In this document: piece after piece, positions 55,061 through 64,000 of the stretch
Position numbering within the stretch: position 1 is the first letter of the stretch
Layout of the letters: each line of letters begins with the position of its first letter
DNA from: Epiperipatus broadwayi
Taxonomy: Eukaryota > Onychophora > Udeonychophora > Euonychophora > Peripatidae
Length of the DNA: 64,000 nt
Direction of reading: 5' to 3'
NCBI GenBank assembly: GCA_028023455.1
Contig: JAQFVV010012394.1
Span: 27,795,010-27,859,009, forward strand
Made by a program: the position numbers and the translations under genes
Notes under the pieces: generated by a model
Told to the model about the DNA's origin: nothing
The model's database searches: none
The model's input: the letters and a program-made list of their open reading frames with translations, nothing else

Positions 55061-57487
55061 GCACCCCAATCAAAAAAATATTTAAATATTGTTAAATGTC
55101 AAGAACACTTGTGGTTTGAAATAAGGTTGGGTAGACAAGAATGGATGGTGGTTATAGTTTATATAGCTACTGGAGATAGTCAAATTATATTGGAGTGGAA
55201 TAGTAACATATATGAATGTTTAGTTAAGGATATACAAAGTTTTAAAGAAAAGGGGAAGAGAATAATGGTTATAGGGGATATGAATGGAAATATTGAAGAA
55301 ATTGATGATGTAGATAATAAAAATGGACAGCTTTTGAAGAATTTTTGTCAGAAAGTGAATTTGAGTATTGGAAATTTATTAAATATTTATGAGGGACAAT
55401 ACACATGGTCCAGAAATAATATATTTCACACAATAGATTATGTATTGGTAGAGAAAGAGGGAATAAATAAAATACGGAAAATTAAGGTATTTGATAATGA
55501 AGAAAAAGTATGCTCTAGTGATCATAATTTCATTGTAATTGAAATGGTTAGTAATGTGATGGAGAATAGAAATAAAAGTAGAAATAATAGTGAAAGATGT
55601 GGATGGAGAGTAAATGATAAGAATAAGTTGGAAGAGTATAAAATACAAGTTGAAGAAATAATGGAAGAGTGGGTTGGGGATGAGTATAAGGATTGGTGTA
55701 AGGAAGTAGAAAAAGTTGCAAATAGGGTTTTAGGTGAGAATATTGAAAAGAATAAAAGTAATAAAAAAATTAAAATTAGTAAAAGTGTAAAAGAAAGGAA
55801 AGAAGCATGTAGAGAATATAAGTGTGCTATTAAGAATAAGGAAAGTGAAAAAGATATTAATGTTAAATGGGAAAAGTACTTAGAAAAGAAGAAGTTGGCT
55901 AAAATAGACATTTATAGAGAGAGAATGAAATTGAATAGTAAATTGTTGGAGGATATTAATAAAAGTGGAAGAGATGGAAGTAAAAAATTTTGGAATTATA
56001 TTAAAAGGAGAAATGTAGGGGAGAGAGAGTTAGTATTACTAGATGATGAGGGAACTGAGTGTAGTTCTAGAGAAGATTTAGAGAGAATCTTAAATAGTTA
56101 TGTAATGAATATAGAAAAGATGTTAGATGTGAATGATAGAATATTAGAAAATATGAAAGAATATAGTAATGGGAATATTAATTTTTCAGAAAATGAACTA
56201 AATGAGGTAGAGAAGAAATTGAAAAGTGGGAAGGCAAGAGGTTTAGATGGATGGGCAGCAGAGATGGTAATGAATTTAGGATATAGGGCAAAAGTAAAGT
56301 TATTATCCTGTTTTAATAAAATGGCACAGAATAGAGTTTTCCCAAGTAGTTGGAGTAATACAAGAGTAAGGTTATTATTTAAAGGAAAGGGTAAGGATCA
56401 TAGAAAGTTGAATAATTATAAACCGATAGCGGTAACATCAGTTTTATATAAAGTTTTCTCGTATATGGTGGCTAGTAAAGTTGTAAAATGGATGGAAGGG
56501 AATAATGTAGTGGGTGAAATGCAAGGAGGTTTTAGATTAGATAGGCGTATAGGAGATAGTTTATTTGTAGTTACACAACTTATGGATATGAGTAGGAATG
56601 CAGATAAACAGTTATATATGAGTTTTATAGATATAGAGAAGGCATATGATAGAGTAAATAGAAATAGATTATGGATAAGTTTAGCAAATTTGGGAATGGA
56701 TGAAGCTTTAATAGATATTATTAAGAAATTATATGAAAATAATTATTATATATATCAATTAGAGAATATAGAATCAATTAAAGTTAAAAATGGTGTGGGA
56801 CTAAGGCAAGGATGCCCTATGTCACCTATTTTGTTTGTGTTGTATTTGAGTGAAATGGAAAGAGCAATAGAAAGATTAGGAAGAGGGATAGAGATACCGT
56901 TAATAGGTAGTAAGGGAGTATATATTTTGTCAGGTCTTTTTTTTGCAGATGATATATTTTTGTGTGCAGAAAAAAGAGAAGATATGGAAGTTATGTTGAG
57001 GACATGTGCAAGGGTGGGTAAAGAGATGGGGATTAAATTTAGTGAAGAAAAATCAAATATAATGATGGTTAATACTGAGGAAAGAGAAGATGTAGAATTT
57101 TTATTGGGAGATATTAAGTTAAGTGTGGTGAATAGATATAGTTATTTGGGAATTATTTTAAGTAATCAGAAAAATTATTTGGATGAATGGGAGAAAAAAT
57201 TGATAAATGAAGCAAAGAAAAGAAAGGGATTGATAAAGAAATTAACAGTATTTTCATATAATAAATATGATGTAGCTAGAATTATATGGAAAGGAGTTGC
57301 AGTAACAGGGTTAACATATGGTAATGATGCATTATATGTTAGTAAAAAGATATTAGATTATTTAGAAAAAGCTCAAAGGGAAGTAGGAAGACATGCATTG
57401 GATGCAGAAGTATGGACAGCAAGGGAGGCAATTCAAGGAGAAATGGGATGGTCAAGTTTTCATATGAGAGATGCAAAAGTAAAATGA
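54998..57487 (+). CDS. LINE ORF2-like protein: endonuclease (partial) and reverse transcriptase
   Basis: An open frame of 829 codons. Its first 25 or so residues come from antisense RTE flank, so the ATG at 54998 is not the element's own start; LINE similarity begins near codon 28. The endonuclease domain lacks its N-terminus but keeps GDMNGNI (about residue 92) and SDHNFIVIE (about 172). The RT has KGKDHRKLNNYKPIAVTSVL (about 465), SFIDIEKAYDRVNRNRLW (about 545), GLRQGCPMSPILFVLY (about 605) and the catalytic FFADDIF (about 648), followed by thumb sequence. The frame ends at a stop caused by a one-base loss near 57477, compared with the sister copy at 1872-4468. It would copy element RNA at a nicked target. 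Lack of other damage implies recent activity of the family. Confidence 0.88.
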   Translation: MGIFPFSTKYFYQKHPNQKKKAPQSKKYLNIVKCQEHLWFEIRLGRQEWMVVIVYIATGDSQIILEWNSNIYECLVKDIQSFKEKGKRIMVIGDMNGNIEEIDDVDNKNGQLLKNFCQKVNLSIGNLLNIYEGQYTWSRNNIFHTIDYVLVEKEGINKIRKIKVFDNEEKVCSSDHNFIVIEMVSNVMENRNKSRNNSERCGWRVNDKNKLEEYKIQVEEIMEEWVGDEYKDWCKEVEKVANRVLGENIEKNKSNKKIKISKSVKERKEACREYKCAIKNKESEKDINVKWEKYLEKKKLAKIDIYRERMKLNSKLLEDINKSGRDGSKKFWNYIKRRNVGERELVLLDDEGTECSSREDLERILNSYVMNIEKMLDVNDRILENMKEYSNGNINFSENELNEVEKKLKSGKARGLDGWAAEMVMNLGYRAKVKLLSCFNKMAQNRVFPSSWSNTRVRLLFKGKGKDHRKLNNYKPIAVTSVLYKVFSYMVASKVVKWMEGNNVVGEMQGGFRLDRRIGDSLFVVTQLMDMSRNADKQLYMSFIDIEKAYDRVNRNRLWISLANLGMDEALIDIIKKLYENNYYIYQLENIESIKVKNGVGLRQGCPMSPILFVLYLSEMERAIERLGRGIEIPLIGSKGVYILSGLFFADDIFLCAEKREDMEVMLRTCARVGKEMGIKFSEEKSNIMMVNTEEREDVEFLLGDIKLSVVNRYSYLGIILSNQKNYLDEWEKKLINEAKKRKGLIKKLTVFSYNKYDVARIIWKGVAVTGLTYGNDALYVSKKILDYLEKAQREVGRHALDAEVWTAREAIQGEMGWSSFHMRDAKVK

Positions 57488-58289
57488 AAATGTTTGGTAG
57501 ATTGCAGTTTATGGATAATAAAAGAATAGCTAAAATAGTATTTAATTGGGTTATGAGTAAAGGGCAGGTAACAAGATGGGTGAGAAAGGTAATGCAGTAT
57601 GCAAAAGATTTGGATAAAGAATTTATATCAGTATATTTGTACAAAAGATGGGATGATTGTGTTAAGAGGATTATTGAGTGTTATAGTAGTAAGGAATGGG
57701 ATAAAAGAATAAATTTATTAATAAAGACTAGGGAGTTAGAGAGATGGAGAAATAGTATGGAGAGTAAAAAGAGTTTAAATATATATAGAAATAAACAGAA
57801 TATTAGGTGTGAGTTAATATATGATAATAGTAAGGAAAGTAGTTTATTGTTTAAGGCTCGAACGGGATCTTTAACTACAAAAGAATATACATGTAAATGG
57901 AAAAATATGGGTGATTTATTTTGTAAATTATGCAAGGAAGGAATTGAAAATATTAGGCATTTGTTAATTGAATGTAAATGTTTGAAAACAGAAAGGGTAC
58001 ATATAATGAAGTTGTGGAAAAATAAATATGAAAAGAGTGATTATACAGAAAGTGAATTATTGGTTTTTATGCTGGGTTTGGGAAAAGATAAGGGGGATTT
58101 AGATATAAAGGTTATAGAGTTAACAAAAATTATGTTGTGGAAATGGGATAGAGCAGATTATAGGTAAATTTAGAGTGGGGAATGTAAAAAAAAGTGGCTA
58201 ACAGGTTTATCTGGGCATAATTGCTGAGATATTCTTGACTTCGTTTAAGGAGAAGCCATAATACATCACATCACATCACATCACATATG
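55061..58289 (+). mobile_element. CCHC-type LINE, young 5'-truncated copy inserted in an RTE element
   Basis: The best copy of the family also found at 1872, 11641 and 27555. It contains a truncated endonuclease, a complete RT, a C-terminal CCHC motif, a short 3' UTR (58168-58260) and a (CATCA)n-type tail (58262-58286). Both flanks are RTE sequence on the opposite strand, showing insertion into that element. I leave the clade open: the C-terminal C-X2-C-X8-H-X4-C motif occurs in several Jockey/I/L2/R1-type groups. Confidence 0.88.
57478..58167 (+). pseudogene. LINE ORF2-like protein, C-terminal part after frameshift
   Basis: Continuation in another frame (open from 57412). It contains MKMFGRLQFMDNKRIAKIVF, a basic linker, and CKLCKEGIENIRHLLIEC (57921-57974), a C-X2-C-X8-H-X4-C putative zinc-binding motif, then a Trp-ending tail (MLWKWDRADYR). 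Corresponding segments on the minus strand at 2944-2137 and 27982-27737 show the same order. Confidence 0.85.
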
Positions 58290-60520
58290 ATTAATTTCAT
58301 CCATTATGTTTCCATCTGTATTAATAATCTGTCCAAGGTATTTGTAACTGTTAATTTCTTCTAACTCATCATAATCAATCTTTATTTTCATATTTTGAGA
58401 AAATCCATTAAACATTACTTTAGTCTTTTTAACATTTATCTTTAGTCCTACTTTCGTACTTTCATCTGATAACTCCTGCAACATTGCCTGCAGCTCTAAA
58501 GCATTATTTGCAAAAACAACTACATCATCTGCAAAATCTAAATGACTTAAATAATCTCCATTTACTTTCACGCCTTTAGCTTCCCATTTTAATCCACCAA
58601 ATACTTCCTGCAGCACTGCAGTAAAACGTTTTGGAGATATGGAGTCACCCTGTCTTACACTTTCTCAATGTTGACTTTCCCAGTATCATCATGTAATCTA
58701 ATTGTTGCTGTTGCATTTTTATAAATATTCTTTAAATTATGACAACATACCTGGACATGATCTAATGTACTAAAACCACTTTTAAATCCAGCTTGTTCTA
58801 ATGGTTGGTGGAAATCCAATGTTCTCTGTAGACGAATTGTAATTATCTTGGTAAAAATTTTGTATAAAACTGATAAAAGGCTGATAGGTCTGTAATTTCT
58901 AATATCTTCTTTATCACCTTTTTAAAATATTAATAATAATACTGCATTCTTCCAATCATCTGTTACATCTTTATCATTTAGACATTTGGTATATAACTTT
59001 GCTAAAAAAAATTATATTTCTTCACTTACCTCTTTTAATATATCAATTATAATTCCATCATTACCTGGAGCCTTTCCTTTCTTCATATATTTAATTGCAT
59101 GTCTCACTTCTTCATTTAAAATTCTGGGCAATTCAGAAGATGTAATAGATGTAGGAGTTACTTGTTCTTTATTACTATATAATTCTTGATAAAAGTCTTA
59201 TACCCATTTCATGATGTCATCTCTCTTTTTAGTAATAATTCCATTTTTTTTTCTTATTGTAGATATAAATTTCCTACCAATACCAAAATGTTGTTTTACA
59301 TTCTTGAGATTTTTAATTTCTTCTACAGCTTTCCTTGCAAGTTCACAGTTATATTTTCTTATATCATTTTAAACTCTTTTCTGCACCATTTTACAAAATT
59401 CGAGATATTCAATCATTTTAATGCATCATTTTTGTATATCTTCATATTCCTTCTTTTCTTCATAAATTATCTAGTCTCAGTAAAAATTTTATTGGTCAAT
59501 TGCTGCTTTTTTTCTACCAGCTATCATTGTTGCACTTTTAAGGGTATCAGTAATTTTCATATTAATTTCATTCAAATCTGAATCATGTTCAAAATCTACT
59601 AATACTTGAAACCGATTTGTAAGTTCTAATTTAAATTTATTAGAATGTTTCTGAAGATTAGGAATATCAACTGTAAACATTGTTTTTCTTAGTAATTTTT
59701 GTCTCTCTAGTTTTGCATTAATACGTATCTTACATCTTACTAATCGATGATCACTTCCTGTGATAAATTTATTAAAAACATTACAATCTTGAAATATGTA
59801 TTTTCTGATAGTCAAAACATAATCCAATTCTGCTGTACCTTCATTTGGATGCTTCCATAACCATTTCCTTTTAACATTTTTCTCAAACAAAGAATTCATA
59901 ATATAAAGCTTTTCTTTTTCTGCAAACTCCACAAGTCTATATCCTCTCTCATTTCTATTACCATAACCAAAATTATCTACAGCACTTTCATCTTTCATTT
60001 GTTTACCAATTCTAGCATTACAGTCTCCCATAACAATTTTAAAATGTTGTTTCCTCTGATCAAACGCATTTTGTACATCCATATAAAAATCTTCTACTAT
60101 TTCATCACTATGAGAACTTGTTGGGGCATAAACCTGAATTATCTGCATTTGGTATCTGCTATTAAGTTGTATAACTAATCTTGCTACTCTTTCTGATACA
60201 CCATCAATCTCAACAATGTTGTTCTTCCACTTTTTATTTATAATGAATCCTACTCCACTTGTATTTCCAATATTTGTGACTTTATAATAGAGTACATGTC
60301 CACTATGTCCCATTTAATGTAAGACAGTTCTTCGAATTCTTGCAATTTTCCTTCACTTGAAAGTGATCTACAGTTGTAAGTACCTAAATAAAAAGTCATC
60401 ATCAAATGGCAGCCTGGGTCTGCAATCAGGGGATTCTTAGCACCCTCCGACTTTGGCCACCAACTGCTGCCTTGGTTGGTGCTTTATAGCCTCCTGGGAA
60501 TAAGGGCCATGATTTATTTT
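58287..60520 (-). pseudogene. RTE-type LINE, endonuclease and RT portion
   Basis: Minus-strand order: TYNCRSLSSEGKLQEFEEL (about 60390-60330) begins the endonuclease. The frame 60313-59489 continues with SGHVLYYKV, VYAPTSSHSDEIVEDFY, MGDCNARIG, RGYRLVEFAE and GSDHRLVRCKI, the AP-endonuclease motifs including GDxNA and SDHR. About 20 residues seem deleted between the two. After frameshifts, NYRPISLLSVLYKIFTKII and QAGFKSGFSTLDHV (58920-58720) are RT motifs. Frame 58616-58281 has HLDFADDVVVFANNALELQA with the catalytic FADD and the start of the thumb. The C-terminus lies at 55060-54537 beyond the inserted LINE. Confidence 0.85.
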
Positions 60521-62079
60521 TGTCCGTCATAATTGTATCCATGTATTGGAAAAATATTTATCATTTACACAAATATTCATTCTGCCTTATCAGGTAACTG
60601 AGAAGAAAGACCATGGTGTTTCCTGATCTTAAACTCAGAGGTAAAAAGCCATTAAACTCACCACGCTGGCTAATGCATGTTGTTGAGCAGTGCATCCATT
60701 TTCGTATACTATATGAATAATCACATAGTAATAACAGCTGCAATGACAAGAACATATGGAGTGGACATTAGGAATTTGCCCTGCTCGGTTCCTTTAAGAT
60801 CTCCAAGAGGAATCAAAGGGTCTCCTTTCATTTGATAGCAAACTCCTTTCTGCACACAATGTCTGGAGCATAGAATGAACATGGCTCCAAATATTTAAAT
60901 AGACTGCATAGCCTTGCATAATAATTGTTATAACCACAAAAATGCTGCCAGAATTACGACTGTTCATCCAGCATATTTCATAGTTCAATTCTGACTGATA
61001 GATTTTTTCCACAATCCCCAGACATAACTCTCCAGTGGTTGAGAAAATTGATTCCAATTATCAATTATCCAGTCCTTATGTGAATCGCATTATAGCACTC
61101 ACATTCAGAAAAAAATAGCAGCTCATCTACCAATGTCCTGCTCAAGAATTGATAATTGTTTTGATAGATAGGGTGCAGATATGTTTTGATTTATGAAAAT
61201 GATTTGTTACCATTGTGATTGCCAAGAGTACTCCATCATAATGTAGACTGCTCCTCCCAAATAAGCAATGATATCTGGGTATGGTTGATTTTAGTAGTTT
61301 TTTTTCATTCATCAGCAGTTTCAAACATCATTCTTAAGATTGTAGATTCTAGCAAACATTAAAACATTCAGTATCCGGAATCCCTGATGTTTCATCTAAC
61401 AGAAAGCCAACATATTTATCTTTTAAATTTTAGATGTCAGATAAAACTCACATCAATTACCTGTCAAGATACTCTTTACTATCTTATGTGTAACTACTTT
61501 CTGCTCCATCTTGTCAAGAAAATGTACAGAAGCAATGTCTTATCTTTAGTCCAGCATTTCTTTTATGATTATAGACTTCTGTTCAGAAAAAGAAAAAATA
61601 ATACAACAGTATGTATTTCCATTTGCATTATAACTAATATAATAATGGCAGTAATTCATTTCGCATTACTTGTACTCCTGCAAACATGAGCAAAGAATGA
61701 CACCAAATGGTGCATGGAAAACACTACTTTCACCCATTGATTAGCAGAGACAACTTAAAAGAATGATAGGAAAATAGGTACTGTTATCAAATGCAGATTC
61801 TATGTAATAGAAGCTTGGCAGGCTAAAACATTAAACACAACTCCTAACTATTTTGAAACTTGAATCAGCTGTTACCAACAAATCACAACTTTCTTGTCTC
61901 AAAAGCAAAGTCATATATATATAAGGATTCCGTTACCAATTATGTTAACCCCATTAATCATTATTATTAAAAATAAAATTGATTCCAGAAAATATTCTCT
62001 CATTACTTATGTCAACTATGGTGAATAATGAGAAAACATTAATATAAGATAAAAGCAGAGTATATTTTTACAATACAGC
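60521..62079. pseudogene. Unassigned, with minus-strand coding-like fragments
   Basis: Minus-strand frames 61324-61142 (PRYHCLFGRSSLHYDGVLLA), 61057-60794 (CLGIVEKIYQSELNYEICWM, ...YAVYLNIWSHVHSMLQTLCA) and 60755-60561 have balanced composition and follow each other in the same direction, suggesting a decayed protein-coding transposon or gene. I do not recognise it. The + frame at 61387-61689 is not convincing. Confidence 0.3.
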
Positions 62080-62692
62080 TGTCATATCTCACCTTGGCTT
62101 CAAATAATGGACTAGTCCAGATTCCTTCTTATCTTGATCAGATTGAGCATTCATTGCCATGGATCAATGATTATACATATGGATAATATACATCCAGTGA
62201 CGAGAATGGGTTAATAGCCGATAATACTCACTGAATCCGAATGTTTCCATTATAGATGGGGGTCTGGCAATAAATAGTCAATCCATTTGAAGGTAAGGCC
62301 AGACAACAACTGTCAAAGCTGAACAACAATATTCTGGTTGTCCACTATACAGTTATCACAGGGAGGGAGGTTAAGTCCCCATTCAGGACTGGAAACTGCT
62401 AGAATCCAAATCAGACACAAGGCAAACTGTCATAGTACAGTTGAAAGTATTATCATACCTACTTATGAGACAGGATCTCACATTACAGCTGGAAATTGTA
62501 GGTAAACTTACGAGGTCAACTCCCTTCCTTCTATGATTGCATAGCAACTAATGCCATACCAAGTCAACAATGTCAGGAGAAGGATCAAGATTGTATATGT
62601 AGTGTAAATACGATTTTTCTTATGTTCTAATAAATAAATAATAAATGTATATTATGCGCCTGTGTTTATATTAATTTGCCATAAACATAACA
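62080..62692 (+). mobile_element. Solo LTR, same family as 9100-9671
   Basis: Starts TGTCATATCTCACC and ends AACATAACA, 613 bp. Shares GGGGGTCTGGCAATAAATAG, TTGATCAGATTGAGCATTC and CATACCTACTTATGA with 5418-5870, and GACTGGAAACTGCTA with 9100-9671. AATAAATAAATAA near 62630 could serve as its polyadenylation signal. Flanks ACAGC and ATGGC may be a mutated 5-bp target duplication. Confidence 0.78.
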
Positions 62693-63250
62693 ATGGCTAG
62701 AGTGAATATTGCAACATCATCAGTATTTTTAATACATGAAAGAATATTTGGTCATGTTTTTAATCCTAAAAAAAGTATGGATGGTTTGCACTGAATATAA
62801 TGATATAAAAAGGCTTAATTCATTAATACTGTAGATTCAATGATGAACAGAAAATTGAATAATATTAAATGGACTGCATTTTTGAATAGGCATGTTTATT
62901 ATTACAATTTCATATTCTGATTTGTTTGTATTTTGAATATAACAGTTGCTTTTGATAAGGGTACTCCGCACTAAGAATAAATTAAAAATTATATTAAATA
63001 AGTTCTGTTTCTCTATGTATAAGGTATTAGTATTGCCTTTAATTTAATAAACTTAAGGAATATTATTGTTTAGACTGGCAGCAATATAATAAAAGATAAC
63101 AGTAATTTAAAAGTTTATTTAAATTATTCTTTGAAAATCTTAGTAACACATTCAAACTTGTTCTGAGAAATACGTTTATACTCTTAGCATTATATATTTG
63201 AAAAGCCATAAATTATTTATGCGCTCATTAAAAATCATTAGAATTTCTTT
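62693..63250. other. AT-rich, nothing recognised
   Basis: No frame or repeat match within the window. Confidence 0.5.
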
Positions 63251-63538
63251 AATATTACTTTATTATAACTCTTCTTTTATACACTTAAATGCAAATTTTT
63301 ATATGTAATTCCTCTTTTATTTTTCTAATAGTTTCAACTGTCCTGCAAGTCTTCATCAGAGCTTTTATAACATTTTAATTCTGTTTAATCAGTTATAAAT
63401 GTAAACAAAATTAAGAAATTTATAAAAGCTCTGATGAAGACTGCAGAACAGTCGAAACTGTTGGAAAAATAAAGGAGGAATTATATATGAAAAATCGCAT
63501 TTAAGTATATAAGAAAAGAAATATAATAAAGTAATATA
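63251..63538. mobile_element. Foldback element with 118-bp arms
   Basis: Arms 63251-63369 and 63421-63538 are inverted copies (GCATTTAAGTATATAAGAAA against TTATACACTTAAATGC, and AAAGCTCTGATGAAGACT in both). The loop is about 50 bp. Each arm contains CTGATGAAGACT...GAAACT, which resembles a hammerhead core but cannot form stems I and III. No coding capacity. Related modules occur at 21178 and 24240. Confidence 0.82.
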
Positions 63539-64000
63539 TATGACTATAAAAAGAAAAATGCAAAGAAAGTAAAGGAGAAGATATAATAAAAATTTCATCT
63601 AAATTAATATTTGAAACTGTAAGCTGTCGTGATTAATATTAAAACAAAAATCACCATTAATAAGAAGTTTCAACTGTTTCAAGTATCAATGCCTCATTTA
63701 CTATTATATAACAAATCAAAAGATCAGATAAAAGTGATTATCTTTTATCTGACAAAATAGACTGATATTGATATAATAAAAGGTAGGCAATTTTACAAGT
63801 TCATTTAAATGCTTCTTTGGGAATCTAGCTTGTGGATTATCTTAATAATGTATTTGGACTTGTCTATTTCATGAATAGGTTTATATTTCTAGCATTATAG
63901 AATTATTTATGTGTTCATTAAAATCATTATTATTCAAATTTTATTTAAATCTTTTCAAAATTTTAAAGCAAATAAATTTCAAGGATAATATTTAAATACG
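63539..64000. other. AT-rich, with a short hairpin
   Basis: TCAGATAAAAG and CTTTTATCTGA form an 11-bp-arm hairpin at 63725-63753. Nothing else is seen. Confidence 0.5.

Noticed and set aside
55379-55911. Minus-strand frames rich in Leu/Ser/Phe
   Set aside because: Antisense shadows of the LINE ORF, which is purine-rich on the plus strand.
63428-63465. Hammerhead ribozyme in the 63251-63538 foldback (CTGATGA...GAAAC)
   Set aside because: An extra A separates CTGATGA from the stem and neither stem I nor stem III can be formed from the flanks on either strand.
1-64000. CRISPR array, bacterial operon or rRNA genes
   Set aside because: No regularly spaced short repeats and no prokaryotic gene spacing; introns and SINEs show nuclear eukaryotic DNA.

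Overview
This 64 kb window is AT-rich animal (metazoan) nuclear DNA, roughly 70 percent A+T by eye. It has long introns, GT-AG splice sites, many decayed retrotransposons and short foldback elements. The one host gene I recognise is the 3' third of a mitochondrial dimethylglycine dehydrogenase gene (DMGDH). Six exons on the + strand between 10318 and 32248 encode the last 296 residues (folate-binding GcvT-like region), ending in a stop that overlaps a run of AATAAA signals. The exons for the N-terminal FAD oxidoreductase half are not in the window, so the gene must start upstream of base 1. I cannot name the species. An invertebrate (cnidarian, chelicerate or mollusc) fits the composition, intron size and the mixture of LINE, RTE, Penelope-like, Ty3/gypsy and tRNA-Gly-derived SINE elements.

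Layout. 1-10317 (upstream intron or flank): a 5'-truncated LINE copy (1872-4468, minus), two copies of one LTR-like family (5418-5870 and a solo LTR at 9100-9671 with a 5-bp target duplication), a second dispersed repeat (6128-6570), and a tRNA-Gly SINE. 10318-32248 (DMGDH): the introns hold foldback elements, SINEs, tandem duplications, a Penelope-like RT/GIY-YIG relic (29775-30740) and a 5'-truncated RTE copy with a 12-bp target duplication just before the last exon. 32249-49195: intergenic, with decayed LINE reverse transcriptases (38440-39300, 44880-46100, 46640-47640) and foldbacks (36254-36590, 48104-48404). 49196-60520: a nest of transposons. A decayed Ty3/gypsy element (49196-54536, minus), whose 5' LTR/gag part has been inverted in place, abuts an RTE element (54537-60520, minus), which is itself split by a young CCHC-type LINE (55061-58289, plus). 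60521-64000: unassigned relics, a solo LTR (62080-62692) and a 290-bp foldback.

The most interesting signal is a set of type I hammerhead ribozyme folds carried by foldback repeats. Two sequence families can be folded by hand with intact CUGANGA and GAAA boxes. Family A is at 10861-10925 and 36424-36488, with a G12-mutant relative near 33154-33216. Family B is at 11987-12045 and, on the minus strand, at 48185-48242. Their stems show compensatory changes, and stem III is a minimal palindrome-like hairpin. Two of them lie in the sense strand of a DMGDH intron. All folds and family calls here were made by eye; no search or folding program was run.
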